64,000 nt of DNA from Pseudomonas sp. Seg1 (GTDB taxonomy: Bacteria > Pseudomonadota > Gammaproteobacteria > Pseudomonadales > Pseudomonadaceae): the NCBI RefSeq assembly GCF_018326005.1, contig NZ_AP021903.1:62001-126000 (forward strand), written 5' to 3'. The position numbers and the translations under genes were made by a program. Positions 46,798 through 57,413 of this stretch are shown in pieces; positions within the stretch are counted from its first letter, which is position 1; every line of letters begins with the position of its first letter. The notes under the pieces were generated by a model, which saw only the letters and a list, made by a program, of their open reading frames with translations, was not told the origin of the DNA and ran no database searches.

Positions 46798-47229
46798 TCA
46801 ACTGATCAACGAAGCCTCAAGGGTGATCTTCGCATTCAGCACCTTGGACACCGGGCATCCTTCCTTCGCCTTGTTGCTTAACTCTTCAAACTGAGCCTGC
46901 GTAGCCCCCGGGATTTTTGCCTTGAGGATCAGCTTCACCGCAGTGATCGCGAAGCCACCGTCCACCTGGTCGAGGGTGACTTCAGCGTTGGTGTCGATGC
47001 TGTCGGCCGTCAGGCCTGCATCGCCGAGAATCATCGAGAACGCCATGGAAAAACAACCGGCGTGCGCTGCACCGATCAGTTCTTCCGGGTTGGTACCTTT
47101 GCCGCCTTCGAAACGGGCCTTGAAGCCGTAGGGTGCTTCTCTGAGGATACCGGTCTCGGTGGAAATCGAGCCGATGCCGCTTTTCAGATCACCTTCCCAA
47201 TGTGCGGATGCTTTCTTCACGATAGCCAT
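46798..47229 (-). CDS. osmC: OsmC family peroxiredoxin
   Basis: 143 residues from ATG 47229, with GAGGAGG upstream; the longer frame has no ribosome site. Two redox cysteines occur in GAAHAGCFSMAF and KEGCPVSKVLNA, and the fold markers KGTNPEELIGAAHAG identify OsmC, a thiol peroxidase for organic hydroperoxides. In relatives it is induced by osmotic or stationary-phase stress. Confidence 0.93.
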   Translation of the reverse strand: MAIVKKASAHWEGDLKSGIGSISTETGILREAPYGFKARFEGGKGTNPEELIGAAHAGCFSMAFSMILGDAGLTADSIDTNAEVTLDQVDGGFAITAVKLILKAKIPGATQAQFEELSNKAKEGCPVSKVLNAKITLEASLIS

Positions 47230-47470
47230 GTCTGCCTCCTCAAAATCTGGCGCGGACCGCCGCGCCGACGTGGTTTTAGCTTGCAAGGCTTCTGAGGATA
47301 GACGCCGGGACAAAGTTCAGCTCATCTGAATCGTTGACTTTTTTAGTAGGAAATTTCATCACTGCTATTGAAACTCGGGTATATGCCCTCATTGCACAAA
47401 ACACGCATATGGATTCGGCAGGTTTTCGTTCGCAAGAAAAGCCTGCCTCCTCACTCGGAGACGCAGGTTT

Positions 47471-48472
47471 ATGAAGCAACTGTCCGACGTAAAGTTTTCT
47501 ACCCTTGATCTGGTGCCCGTGCGCGAGAACGGCAGCCCGGCGCAGTCGCTGCGCAACTCGCTGGATCTGGCGCAGCATGTCGAGAAGCTTGGTTACACGC
47601 GGTTCTGGGTGGCTGAACACCACAACATGGACGGCATCGCCAGCTCCGCGACCTCGGTGCTGCTGGGTTATCTGGCTGGCGGCACCTCGACCATTCGCGT
47701 CGGCTCGGGTGGCGTGATGCTGCCCAACCACGCGCCGCTGGTGATCGCCGAGCAGTTCGGTACTCTCGAAAGCCTTTATCCAGGCCGTATCGACCTCGGC
47801 TTGGGCCGCGCGCCGGGCTCCGATCAGATGACCGCACGCGCCCTGCGCCGCGAACGTTCCGGCAGTGCCGATGATTTCCCCGAAGATGTCGCCGAACTTG
47901 CGCGGTTCCTCGGCCCGCGCACGCCGGATCAACGCGTTATCGCGATGCCGGGCACGGGTACCAATGTGCCGATCTGGCTGCTCGGTTCCAGTTTGTTCAG
48001 TGCGCAACTGGCCGGCGAACGTGGCTTGCCCTACGCCTTCGCCTCGCATTTCGCACCGCGTTTCATGCACGAGGCGATTCGGGTCTATCGCAACCACTTC
48101 AAGCCGTCGGCGGTGCTCGACAAGCCGTATGTGATGCTCGGGGTGCCTTTGGTGGCGGCTGATACCGATGAGCAAGCCGATTACCTGGCGACCTCGGTGT
48201 ACCAGCGCATTCTCGCGCTGATGCGTGGGCAGAGTCTGGTGCAACGTCCGCCGGTGAAAACCATGGACGGCTTGTGGCTGCCCCATGAGCGTGAGGCGGT
48301 GGGTGATTTTCTCGGTCTGGCGATGGTCGGCAGCCCGCAGAAGATCCGCGCGAAGCTGGAGGTGCTGGTCGAGCAGACGCAGGCGGATGAGCTGATATTT
48401 ACCTGTGATCTGTATGAGCATGCTGATCGCCTGCATTCCTATGAATTGCTGGCGCAGGTCATGAAAGGCTGA
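47471..48472 (+). CDS. LLM-class flavin-dependent oxidoreductase (YhbW-like)
   Basis: 333 residues. Segments [44 protein letters not shown] and [13 protein letters not shown] are typical of the bacterial luciferase-like MsnO8/YhbW group; the substrate is unknown. Divergent from osmC across a 240-base gap. A terminator follows the gene. Confidence 0.9.
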   Translation: MKQLSDVKFSTLDLVPVRENGSPAQSLRNSLDLAQHVEKLGYTRFWVAEHHNMDGIASSATSVLLGYLAGGTSTIRVGSGGVMLPNHAPLVIAEQFGTLESLYPGRIDLGLGRAPGSDQMTARALRRERSGSADDFPEDVAELARFLGPRTPDQRVIAMPGTGTNVPIWLLGSSLFSAQLAGERGLPYAFASHFAPRFMHEAIRVYRNHFKPSAVLDKPYVMLGVPLVAADTDEQADYLATSVYQRILALMRGQSLVQRPPVKTMDGLWLPHEREAVGDFLGLAMVGSPQKIRAKLEVLVEQTQADELIFTCDLYEHADRLHSYELLAQVMKG

Positions 48473-48548
48473 AAAGCGCCCTCACCCTGGACAAGAACTG
48501 TAGGAGCAGCGTGCCGTAGCTCCTGAACGGGTAAATCATCGTTCACAA

Positions 48549-48578
48549 AAAAGCCGACGCATTTGCGTCGGCTTTTGT
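48549..48578. terminator. bidirectional terminator between the LLM gene and the DUF1161 gene
   Basis: AAAAGCCGACGC-ATTT-GCGTCGGCTTTT is a perfect 12-bp stem with T/A tracts on both sides, placed between two convergent genes. Confidence 0.9.
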
Positions 48579-48591
48579 ATTTCAGGCGCGA

Positions 48592-48816
48592 TTAGCCCCG
48601 CTTGTAGACGATTTCCTTGGTGCCGGCTTCACAGGTGCCGACGACTTTGCCTTCAGCCGCCGCGCCTTTATCGACAATTTCCAGTGTGTAGTTGGAAGCA
48701 CCTTTGGCATCAATCTTCGCCGCAATCTCGGCTTTCAACTCTTCACAAGGCTTGCCGGCAGCAAATGCACCACCCGCAAGGCTCAACAAACCTACTGCCA
48801 ACATGAACTTCTTCAT
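48592..48816 (-). CDS. DUF1161 family exported protein (copy 2)
   Basis: 74 residues from ATG 48816, with AGGGAG upstream. Signal (ending AFAAG), then PCEELKAEIAAKIDAKGASN and GTCEAGTKEIVYKRG, paralogous to the gene at 46291-46530. Both are small secreted proteins with two cysteines. Unknown function. Confidence 0.86.
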   Translation of the reverse strand: MKKFMLAVGLLSLAGGAFAAGKPCEELKAEIAAKIDAKGASNYTLEIVDKGAAAEGKVVGTCEAGTKEIVYKRG

Positions 48817-48944
48817 CGGTCGCACTCCCTGGTCGGATTAAAAGAGGCGGGCATCGGGTCATCCACCCGATGCGCTCACCCTGTAGCGCTTTGCCATTCC
48901 TATGGCACTCGGCCAGCGCGCAAGTTCAGAAGCGTAGACCAAAC

Positions 48945-49160
48945 TCAGCTACTGGCAATCCGGAACCCGACTTTCAGGGTGACCTGAAAGTGCGCCGCTT
49001 TACCGTCCTTGATGTGGCCGCGGGTCTCGGTCACTTCAAACCATTCCAGGTGCTTGATGCTCTTGTTGGCTTCGGCCAACGCATTGTTGATGGCGTCTTC
49101 GATGCTGGTGGCAGACGAACCGACCAGTTCGACTTTCTTGTACGTGTGATGGTCACTCAT
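48945..49160 (-). CDS. dodecin family flavin-binding protein
   Basis: 71 residues: MSDHHTYKKVELVGSSATSI, then an EDAINNALAEANKSIKHLEWFEV helix-strand and HFQVTLKVGFRI. This is the typical dodecin fold, a 12-mer that stores flavin or CoA. The tryptophan in HLEWFEV is the residue that sandwiches the flavin. Single gene, ATG with GGAGAA upstream. Confidence 0.93.
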   Translation of the reverse strand: MSDHHTYKKVELVGSSATSIEDAINNALAEANKSIKHLEWFEVTETRGHIKDGKAAHFQVTLKVGFRIASS

Positions 49161-49316
49161 GGCGTTCTCCTTGATGGGTGGAATTGAGACTAGCAGTGAA
49201 TTGCTCTGTTGATTTCGGCGGTCTTGCGCAGACGAAGTTCAGATTTTCTGCACTTTCTCAAACCGCTGAAGTCCCAACCAACACACGCCACTCATCACCA
49301 ATGCAGGAGAGCCACC

Positions 49317-49643
49317 ATGGCCAACACCTCTTTACGTAAAGCCTCATTGCAAAGCATGGAAGCGGAGATCGAGAGTCTGCTCAAGTCGTTGGAAAGCCTG
49401 AAGGACGACGCTTCGGACGAGTCGCGCAAGACCCTCAAGGCGCTGAAAAGCAATGCCGAAAGTGCGCTGAAACATTCGCGTCACCTGCTCAGCGATGCCT
49501 ACGAAGAAGTCAAAGTGAAAACCCGTGAGACCGGGATCGCTACTCGCGATTACGCTCAGGAACATCCTTGGACCACCGCTGGTGTTGCAGTGGGCGCAAT
49601 CGGTCTGCTCGCGGCTTACTTGCTGTTCAAGCGCGGCGAGTGA
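49317..49643 (+). CDS. DUF883/ElaB-YqjD family membrane protein
   Basis: 108 residues from ATG 49317, with CAGGAGA upstream. A charged helical N-terminus ([19 protein letters not shown]) leads to the [20 protein letters not shown] transmembrane segment and a short basic tail. YqjD-like proteins bind ribosomes at the membrane in stationary phase. Its 3' end overlaps the convergent trpI stop by 28 bases. Confidence 0.88.
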   Translation: MANTSLRKASLQSMEAEIESLLKSLESLKDDASDESRKTLKALKSNAESALKHSRHLLSDAYEEVKVKTRETGIATRDYAQEHPWTTAGVAVGAIGLLAAYLLFKRGE

Positions 49644-50533
49644 TCCGGCTGGCGCAGCTCATTCTTGAGCCATTGCGCCAGTTGCCGGGCGCGCCCGTCA
49701 GCGGCGCGCTTGGGTAGCCACAACGCCAGTTGCGCCGGGGTTTCACAGAAGCCCCACGGCGCAACCAGGCGACCGGCCTTCAAATCTTCAGTCACCAACG
49801 GCTCCGGCGCGATGGCTACGCCAAGACCGGCCACAGCTGCTTCCAGCAAATAATACAAATGCTCGAAACCTTGTCCCGACTTCAACGCTTTCGCGTCGAG
49901 GTGGTTTTGCTGTGCCCAACTCGGCCAGGCTTGTGGGCGCGAGGTGGTGTGCAGCAACGGCTCATTGAGCAGCGCCGAGGCGGGTGCACTTTTCAGGCGT
50001 TGATAGCCGCTGAACAGCGGACTCATGACCGGACCGATGCGTTCCGCGGCCAACTCATAAACCTGCATGTCCGCGGGCCATGGCGGCTCGGCGAACAGCA
50101 GCAAGGCATCCAGCCCCGGGCGCCTGGGGTCGAGATCACCTTCCCCGGCCGACAGATGCAAGCGCAAGTCCGGAAGCTCGGCATTCAGCCGTCCCAGGCG
50201 CGGAATAAACCAGCGTGCCAGCAAGCTTCCAGAGCAACCGAGCACGAACGGCGCATCGGTTGTGTCTTTAGTCAATTCCGCGCAAACGCTGCGTAACCGA
50301 TCAAACGCCTCACCACTGACATCGCGCAACCGTACACCCGCATCTGTGAGTTTCAGGCCGCGGCCATCCTTGACGAACAGACTGACGCCAAGGTGTTCTT
50401 CCAATACCTTGAGCTGCCGACTGACCGCACCATGGGTGACGTGCAGCTGTTCGGCGGCCTGACTGACGCTGTTGAGCCGGGCAGTGGCTTCGAAGGCGCG
50501 CAAGGCGTTCAGCGGGGGAAGGTCGTGGCTCAT
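49616..50533 (-). CDS. trpI: LysR-type activator TrpI
   Basis: 305 residues. N-terminal helix-turn-helix ([38 protein letters not shown]), then a substrate-binding domain. Placed divergently from trpBA, as in other pseudomonads, where TrpI with indoleglycerol phosphate activates trpBA. Overlaps the end of the DUF883 gene by 28 bases. Confidence 0.93.
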   Translation of the reverse strand: MSHDLPPLNALRAFEATARLNSVSQAAEQLHVTHGAVSRQLKVLEEHLGVSLFVKDGRGLKLTDAGVRLRDVSGEAFDRLRSVCAELTKDTTDAPFVLGCSGSLLARWFIPRLGRLNAELPDLRLHLSAGEGDLDPRRPGLDALLLFAEPPWPADMQVYELAAERIGPVMSPLFSGYQRLKSAPASALLNEPLLHTTSRPQAWPSWAQQNHLDAKALKSGQGFEHLYYLLEAAVAGLGVAIAPEPLVTEDLKAGRLVAPWGFCETPAQLALWLPKRAADGRARQLAQWLKNELRQPDHSPRLNSK

Positions 50534-50539
50534 GGTATC

Positions 50540-50556
50540 TGTGAGTTTTCCTGACA
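50540..50556. promoter_or_regulatory. candidate TrpI operator (site I-like)
   Basis: TGTGAGTTTTCCTGACA has the LysR T-N11-A frame, with TGTGAG and CTGACA half-sites nearly symmetric. It lies between trpI and trpB starts, close to the trpI start, where TrpI would be expected to repress itself and help activate trpBA. Confidence 0.5.
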
Positions 50557-50602
50557 GGTTGCAGCGATCTTATCGGTTTTCAGCATAGAAGGTCAGGGGT
50601 AG

Positions 50603-51879
<1,277 letters not shown>

Positions 51880-51880
<1 letters not shown>

Positions 51881-52692
51881 TGAGCCGCCTGCAAACCCGT
51901 TTTGCCGAACTCAAGCAACAGAACCGCGCCGCACTGGTGACCTTTGTCACGGCTGGCGATCCGGATTACGACACCTCGCTGGCGATCCTCAAAGGCTTGC
52001 CCAAGGCCGGTGCCGACGTGATCGAGCTGGGCATGCCGTTCACCGATCCGATGGCCGATGGCCCGGCGATTCAACTGGCGAACATTCGTGCGTTGGGCGC
52101 CAAGCAGAATCTGCTGAAAACCCTGCAAATGGTTCGCGAGTTCCGTGAGGGCAACAGTGATACGCCGCTGGTGCTGATGGGCTACTTCAACCCGATTCAC
52201 AAGTTTGGCGTCGAGCGCTTCATTGCTGAGGCCAAAGAGGCAGGCGTCGACGGTCTGATCGTGGTCGACATGCCGCCTGAGCACAACGCCGAGCTGTGCG
52301 ATCCGGCGCAGGCCGCTGGTCTGGACTTCATCCGCCTGACCACGCCGACCACCGACGACGCACGTCTGCCGAAAGTGCTCAACGGCAGCTCCGGTTTTGT
52401 TTACTACGTTTCGGTGGCCGGTGTGACCGGCGCCGGTGCGGCAACACTGGAACACGTCGAAGAAGCGGTCACCCGTCTGCGTCGTCACACCGACCTGCCG
52501 ATCAGCATCGGTTTCGGCATCCGTACTCCGGAGCAAGCGGCCGCCATCGCGCGTCTGGCCGACGGTGTTGTGGTCGGTTCGGCGTTGATCGATCACATCG
52601 CCAACGCGACCACGCCGGATCAGGCTATCGACGGCGTACTGAGCCTTTGCTCAGCCCTGTCCGAAGGCGTGCGTAAGGCCCGCGTCAGCTAA
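51880..52692 (+). CDS. trpA: tryptophan synthase alpha chain
   Basis: 270 residues from ATG 51880. TIM barrel with catalytic Glu in [17 protein letters not shown] and Asp in [12 protein letters not shown]; the substrate-loop segment VTGAG follows. It cleaves indole-3-glycerol phosphate to indole and passes it to TrpB. Translationally coupled to trpB; a terminator follows. Confidence 0.97.
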
Positions 52693-52755
52693 AGGTAAAG
52701 TTCCTGATACAGAGGAATTAGCGCCTCACGGCACAGACTAATTGAGCAAGACCGA

Positions 52756-52787
52756 GGGATTCAGAACCACGTTCTGAATCCCTTTTT
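52756..52787 (+). terminator. terminator of trpBA
   Basis: GGGATTCAGAAC-CAC-GTTCTGAATCCC is a perfect 12-bp stem with a 3-base loop, followed by TTTTT. It also separates trpA from the next gene. Confidence 0.93.
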
Positions 52788-52814
52788 GCTGTTTGTGCCG
52801 TGAGGAAAAACCCG

Positions 52815-53270
52815 ATGAAAATGCCGAAACGTCTGATTGCCGGACTGGGCGTGCTGATTATCAGCGCGACACCGCTGCTGGCCAGCGCCGATCAGCGCGA
52901 TGATCATGACCACGGCGGCCCGCAGCAGGGCCATTACGATAATCGCGGTGACAATCGCGGTAATGACCACCGTGGTCCGCAGAACGACCACCGAGGCGGC
53001 CCGCCTCCACGCGACTTCGGCCCCGTGCGCCAGACCATTCGCGACAATCACGGCTACTTCGTGCGCGGTGCGCCACCACCGCCGGGGATTCATCTGGAGC
53101 GTGGCCGGCCGTTGCCTCACGGTTATTACGGCGAGCGTCTGGATGGTCGGGCGTTGGGACGTTTGCCGGTGTATCCAGGCTACGAGTGGCGCCGAGCTGG
53201 GGGCGACATCGTGCTGATCGCGGTGGGTACCGGGATCGTCTATGAAATTCTCGATGGGGTTTTGAATTGA
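52815..53270 (+). CDS. CigR/RcnB-like exported protein
   Basis: 151 residues from ATG 52815 (MKMPKRLIAGLGVLIISATP). Signal peptide, then a His/Asp/Gly/Arg-rich low-complexity stretch (DHDHGGPQQGHYDNRGDNRG), followed by a C-terminal RcnB-like domain with LPHGYYGERLDGRALGRLP and a hydrophobic ending (VLIAVGTGIVYEILDG). Such proteins are named anti-virulence regulator CigR or nickel/cobalt homeostasis protein RcnB; the His-rich part could bind metal. Function here is unproven. Confidence 0.82.
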   Translation: MKMPKRLIAGLGVLIISATPLLASADQRDDHDHGGPQQGHYDNRGDNRGNDHRGPQNDHRGGPPPRDFGPVRQTIRDNHGYFVRGAPPPPGIHLERGRPLPHGYYGERLDGRALGRLPVYPGYEWRRAGGDIVLIAVGTGIVYEILDGVLN

Positions 53271-53298
53271 TCGTCTGATCTAACTGGCGGTCCATCAA

Positions 53299-53433
53299 CT
53301 GTGGTGAGGGGATTTATCCCCGATGGGCTGCGAAGCAGCCCCGAATCCGGCAAACACAGATGACCAGGCATACCGTGTTCGTTGGGATTGCGACTGCTGC
53401 GCAGCCGGTCGGGGATAAATCCCCTCACCACAA
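53299..53433. repeat. inverted repeat with 21-bp arms
   Basis: GTGGTGAGGGGATTTATCCCC and GGGGATAAATCCCCTCACCAC are exact inverse copies at the two ends; inner GGGCTGCGAAGCAGCCC and CGACTGCTGCGCAGCCG are further short hairpins. About 135 bases between the CigR-like gene and the DUF4105 gene, which are convergent. Confidence 0.88.
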
Positions 53434-53456
53434 AGGTGTGGGGGGTAACTTCAGGA

Positions 53457-55418
53457 TCAGGGCAGTTCCAGTCCGCCAGAGGCTCTGTGCAATTTGCGCA
53501 AGTGCGCGCCAATCTGCTTCACATTTTCCTCGCTGGCTGCAATCTCAGCGGCTCGTTTTGGCTCCAGCAATTTACGCACCTCTGCGTCCAGATCACCGGA
53601 CAGCGCCAGCAGCTTTTTTTGACGCTGGCTGCTTTCCGCTTCCAGTCGGCTGAACTCGCTCGGCTGCGGCAACCCGTAGCCCTTGGAGTCCAGCAGTTCT
53701 GCCGGACGGCTGAGGAAGCCGCTGTTGGCGAGGATTTCTTGCAGGGTCGCGTTGGCCTTGTCCATTCCGCCGTTTTCCAGCTCGCGCGCGCCGAGGTAAC
53801 GCTGTTTGACCTCGTCCTGTGCCAGCAGCAATTGGCGGCGATAGCTCGCCTGTTCCAGCAGCAGCAACGCGGCGCTGGTGCGCAGATCAGCGCGCTCGAA
53901 CCATTCACGGCGCTCTTCAGCGGTCAGCGAAAGCCATTCCTCAACGGTGTTCTGTTTGATGGGTAATTGCTTCTTCAATACATCGAACATCGCCTGATAG
54001 CGATCGCGGAACGAATCGAAGCGGTAACCCAGACGCAGCGCCTCTTTCGGGTCGTCCAGCACGCTGGTATCGGCCAGACCTCGGCCCTTGAGCACTTCGA
54101 GCAAACCGTTGGGCATGATGCTGTCCAGACCGGTGAGCTGCGCGTTATTGCTACCGCTACGCAATAGTTTCAAGCCTTCCACCGCGCAGTTGTTGGACAG
54201 GAAGAAGTAGTTGCCGTCGTAGCTCCAGTGCATTTCGGCGGCGTGTTCAACCACGCCCTCGATCTCGCTGCGCGACAGATTCAACGGCACCGAGGCGAGG
54301 CTGCGCAGTTCGGTCTTGGTGTACTCGTCGATCACTTGCGCCAGTGGCAGGACGAACAATCGCGACGGGTACTTGCCCACCAGTCCGTCCCAGCTGGAGA
54401 GCTGCACATCGCCAACGAAGGCGCGATACGACAGCACCAGATGCTGATCCAGGTCGAGCCGGCAATCCGGGCCACGCGGCCGTCCCGGCGCGCAGATCAC
54501 CAGACGCAGCATGCTGTGGCCCCAACGGCTGACCCAATTCTGATTGGCTTCGGCCAGCAGGTAATCGACGGCGTAGACACGTTCTGGATCGACTTGTCCC
54601 AAGGGTTGCTTGGCGAAATCGTTGCCGGCATTGAGGAATGCGAAGGTCTTGGCGCAGGTGTCTTTGGCCGGCGGTGCCCAACCGAAGTGATCCTTGTAAT
54701 AGCTGTACAAGGCCGGGCGGCGACAGGCGTAACTCGGGTCGAGGAGGAAATACTCCATGTTGACCGCGACGAATTCCTTGGGGCTGGAGATTTCGTACAG
54801 ATCCGGGCTGCGGGCGATTTGCCGGTTGTGCTGCTCACGCTCGCCGCGGCGGCCGACGTATTGCTGCCAACCGGCCAAGTCCAGCAGGCGCGGATCATCG
54901 CTGAGGGTAAAGCGCCGGCCGTTCTGGCCACGGCACTCATCCGGAATACCGATCAGCCCGGCGCTGTTGAAGCGCCGGGTGCAGCGCTGTATCAAAGTGC
55001 GTTCGGCACTCGGCCACAGGCGCGCACGATCATAAATGTGGGTGATTTCATGCAGCACCGTGGCGAGCATTTCCTGGCGCACAGTGCCGTGGGGGCGATT
55101 GGTTTTTTCTTTGGCTGCACTGCCGTCGGTGAGGCTGGCGAGCAGTTTGCGGTTCAGATCGAGTTCAGAGACAAGCGTCGCCTGGCCATAGGCATTGGCG
55201 GGCATGTCGTCGGTCCAGCCAACGTCGATGCGCCGATCCAGCCGCTCGATGAAGCCTGGCGGCAATTTCTGCATGGCTTCATCGATCAGCGCCTGGCTGG
55301 CCTGTTGTTGGGCGGGCGTAAGACCCTCGGTCTTGAGCCGCAATTGCAGGCCGGCGTGGGCGCTGTTGCCAAGCAGCAACAACGCCCCGGCCAGCAGCCA
55401 GGCGCCGAGTGACTTCAC
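53457..55418 (-). CDS. DUF4105 domain protein with HExxH motif
   Basis: 653 residues with a signal peptide (ending AHAG). An N-terminal region has ATVLHEITHIYDRA (His123, Glu124, His127), a possible zinc site. The middle part (about 280-480) matches the DUF4105/Lnb N-terminal periplasmic domain (NWVSRWGHSMLRLVICAPG, FFLSNNCAVEGLKLL, with conserved His and Cys), and a coiled-coil C-terminus follows. Its start overlaps the first DUF2388 gene by 4 bases, linking it to three small DUF2388 genes. Function is unknown. Confidence 0.85.
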   Translation of the reverse strand: MKSLGAWLLAGALLLLGNSAHAGLQLRLKTEGLTPAQQQASQALIDEAMQKLPPGFIERLDRRIDVGWTDDMPANAYGQATLVSELDLNRKLLASLTDGSAAKEKTNRPHGTVRQEMLATVLHEITHIYDRARLWPSAERTLIQRCTRRFNSAGLIGIPDECRGQNGRRFTLSDDPRLLDLAGWQQYVGRRGEREQHNRQIARSPDLYEISSPKEFVAVNMEYFLLDPSYACRRPALYSYYKDHFGWAPPAKDTCAKTFAFLNAGNDFAKQPLGQVDPERVYAVDYLLAEANQNWVSRWGHSMLRLVICAPGRPRGPDCRLDLDQHLVLSYRAFVGDVQLSSWDGLVGKYPSRLFVLPLAQVIDEYTKTELRSLASVPLNLSRSEIEGVVEHAAEMHWSYDGNYFFLSNNCAVEGLKLLRSGSNNAQLTGLDSIMPNGLLEVLKGRGLADTSVLDDPKEALRLGYRFDSFRDRYQAMFDVLKKQLPIKQNTVEEWLSLTAEERREWFERADLRTSAALLLLEQASYRRQLLLAQDEVKQRYLGARELENGGMDKANATLQEILANSGFLSRPAELLDSKGYGLPQPSEFSRLEAESSQRQKKLLALSGDLDAEVRKLLEPKRAAEIAASEENVKQIGAHLRKLHRASGGLELP

Positions 55419-55735
55419 AGTGCGAGGATGGCTTCGGCGAGCACCTGATCACTGGCGTCGCGTGCTTCCGGCACGCGAGTGCGCAAGGTGTTGAGCGCGG
55501 CTTCCAGGTGCGCGCCACGGATATCACCGTTGCTGGCGACGAAACTGGCAGCGTCGTCGTGGGCTTCGCGGATGATTTTCGAGTCGCGGATCGACGTAGT
55601 CGTGTCGGATGTGAAATCGATAGTGCGCTGGGAGGCACGGACGATGATGTTACTGGTGGCTACCAGGGTGTGCGCCTGGGCCACATCGGCCAACAAAAAC
55701 AGGCCAAGGGCGGCAGCAATCAGCGGGCTACGCAT
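55415..55735 (-). CDS. DUF2388 family exported protein 1
   Basis: 106 residues from ATG 55735, with GGAG upstream. Signal (ending AQAH), then the shared block AHDDAASFVASNGDIRGAHLEAAL and ending LAEAILAL. Coupled to the DUF4105 gene by a 4-base overlap. Two paralogs follow upstream. Unknown function. Confidence 0.85.
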   Translation of the reverse strand: MRSPLIAAALGLFLLADVAQAHTLVATSNIIVRASQRTIDFTSDTTTSIRDSKIIREAHDDAASFVASNGDIRGAHLEAALNTLRTRVPEARDASDQVLAEAILAL

Positions 55736-55778
55736 GGAACGACTCCGGAGGGACAAGGTTGATCAGGGACTGGGTTAG

Positions 55779-56087
55779 CTATTGGACGAGAATTGCCTGT
55801 GCCAGTTCAAGGTCGCTGACATGAAGTTTCGGCCGGGTTTTGCGCAAGTAATGCAGTGCGGATTCCAGTCGAGCGCCTCGCAGTTCTCCATCACTGGCAA
55901 CAAACATCGCCGCATCATCGTGAGCGGCGAGCAGCAGTTTACGGTCGAACGGCGCGGAAGACACCATGCCGGTCGCCCAAACGCTCACCACGGTGTTTTG
56001 CGTGGAGACATCAAAGGCATTGGCCGACGTCATCCAGCCAGCAGTTAACAGTACGGAAGGGATAAGCAGATTTTGAAGAAAACGCAT
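55779..56087 (-). CDS. DUF2388 family exported protein 2
   Basis: 102 residues. Signal (ending ANAF), and the same block AAHDDAAMFVASDGELRGARL, LESALHYLRKTRP and ELAQAILVQ. It diverges in the N-terminal half from the other two copies. 43 bases upstream of copy 1 on the same strand. Confidence 0.83.
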   Translation of the reverse strand: MRFLQNLLIPSVLLTAGWMTSANAFDVSTQNTVVSVWATGMVSSAPFDRKLLLAAHDDAAMFVASDGELRGARLESALHYLRKTRPKLHVSDLELAQAILVQ

Positions 56088-56194
56088 AAGACTCGTTAAC
56101 GGTTAGCGAGTCCCAAGGCTAGCGCAACGCCCGGGCCAGAGCCAGCGCCGAAACATCGGGACACGCCCGGCGTGTCCCGCAGTGCTGCGAACGT

Positions 56195-56512
56195 TCAGAT
56201 CGTCAGGATGGCCTGAGCCAGTTGGGCGTCAGTGGCTTGCAACTGTGGCGCCTGATGGCGGATGTGATCCAGCGCGCTTTCCAGTTTCACCCCACGGATT
56301 TCGCCTTCGCTGGCGACGAAGCTGGCAGCGTCGTCACGGGCGGCAAGGACGATCTTGTCGTCGCGAAAGGACGAAGTGACATCGGAAGTGGCGTCGGACG
56401 AGGACTTCAGGGCGCCGACAACGGCGTCGGTGGTGACGATGAAGCTGGAGGCGCTGGCGTTGGCAGCCACGGCCAGCAGGGCGGCAGCGCTGAGCAGACG
56501 AAGACGGGACAT
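56195..56512 (-). CDS. DUF2388 family exported protein 3
   Basis: 105 residues from ATG 56512; a longer in-frame start exists but lacks a ribosome site. Signal (ending ASAS), then AARDDAASFVASEGEIRGVK and LAQAILTI. Third of three tandem paralogs; gaps of about 43 and 107 bases suggest one unit or closely spaced transcripts. Confidence 0.84.
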   Translation of the reverse strand: MSRLRLLSAAALLAVAANASASSFIVTTDAVVGALKSSSDATSDVTSSFRDDKIVLAARDDAASFVASEGEIRGVKLESALDHIRHQAPQLQATDAQLAQAILTI

Positions 56513-56646
56513 GATGTAACTCCTGTGGATAAACCGTTTTGAGAGGTGGCTCGGTATCTGAGGAGTCAGACGCCAGTTGCGCATCATTCGCCACGTTCTG
56601 CGTGGATATTAGGCCCGTGGACGCGGTTCGCACAGGGGGCAGAATG

Positions 56647-56856
56647 CTAGCGCCAGAACGGTTTCTCCATTTCATTCAGCCGTTCGGCATGGCTGAGGCC
56701 GAGGTCGGCCAGATCCCGACCGCTGAATTGGGCCAGCAGACGCCTTGTTCTGGCGCGCTCCAGGCCTTGCCAGAGGCCGCGTAGCAGGCGTCGCAGAGCG
56801 TTGGGACGGTGAGTGGCGTGGAATGGAATTACTGAAACATCCTGTAAGTCATTCAT
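56647..56856 (-). CDS. DUF1127 small protein (copy A)
   Basis: 69 residues from ATG 56856, with AAAGGAA upstream. The arginine-rich C-terminus TRRLLAQFSGRDLADLGLSH, ending in KPFWR, is the DUF1127 hallmark. These small proteins affect nitrogen, carbon or phosphate metabolism in other bacteria through RNA or protein contacts. A 14-base motif is shared with the upstream region of the second DUF1127 gene. Confidence 0.86.
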   Translation of the reverse strand: MNDLQDVSVIPFHATHRPNALRRLLRGLWQGLERARTRRLLAQFSGRDLADLGLSHAERLNEMEKPFWR

Positions 56857-56964
56857 GACGTATTCCTTTAGCCATAGAAGGCGGAAGGTCATGTTGAACC
56901 TGGAACAGATTGTCGGGCAGATACACCAAGGTTAAATTGTACTGGTTCAGATATCTGTTTTATG

Positions 56965-56978
56965 AAACTGTACCTGTC
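56965..56978. promoter_or_regulatory. shared 14-base motif upstream of DUF1127 copy A
   Basis: AAACTGTACCTGTC, identical to 57482-57495, about 110 bases before the ATG of copy A. Confidence 0.6.
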
Positions 56979-57023
56979 CGGGGTGCACATACCTGTACGG
57001 GTGGTTTCCACAGCCCCAAAACG

Positions 57024-57059
57024 ACAAAACCCGTCGTGGTTTCCCACGACGGGTTTTGT
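57024..57059. terminator. terminator hairpin below DUF1127 copy B
   Basis: ACAAAACCCGTCGTGG and CCACGACGGGTTTTGT form a perfect 16-bp stem with loop TTTC. On the minus strand it follows the DUF1127 copy B stop by about 55 bases, ending in TTTTGT. Confidence 0.88.
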
Positions 57060-57114
57060 TTGTTCAATTCGGGTTGCTGGCGGTGGGTCTAACGACCAGA
57101 GCCAGCGACGCTAC

Positions 57115-57330
57115 TTAGCGCCAGAACGGCTTGCTCAGTTCTTCGTAGCGTTGTGCTTCGCTGATACCGGCGTCAGCCAGCAGACGCGAATCCAGACGAG
57201 CCAGTTGATGGCGGCTGGAGATGCGGCGCTGCCACAACATCAGGTTGGCGATAACGCGCAAAGGCAGGGAAGCCTGGGATTTTACAGCTTTGTCTTCGAA
57301 AAACAGCTCGGAACTGAGTGTACGTTCCAT
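57115..57330 (-). CDS. DUF1127 small protein (copy B)
   Basis: 71 residues from ATG 57330, with GGAAGG 9 bases upstream (an in-frame ATG three codons earlier touches the ribosome site). C-terminus RHQLARLDSRLLADAGISEA and KPFWR matches DUF1127, paralogous to copy A. In several Pseudomonas such genes sit near a MocR/GntR-type regulator; none is adjacent here. Confidence 0.86.
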   Translation of the reverse strand: MERTLSSELFFEDKAVKSQASLPLRVIANLMLWQRRISSRHQLARLDSRLLADAGISEAQRYEELSKPFWR

Positions 57331-57413
57331 GGTTGACATCCTTCCGCTTGTGGCGGGATCAGGTAGTGGTTTGACTGGTGCCCATGATCCTCTCGTTTGG
57401 CCAGTCTCTCTAG

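Noticed and set aside
47276..48436. A 386-codon open frame on the minus strand
   Set aside because: Antisense to the flavin-dependent oxidoreductase, which has clear family segments.
53299..53433. Repeat possibly read as a CRISPR unit
   Set aside because: Only two inverted copies, not a regular array with spacers; no cas genes in the window.
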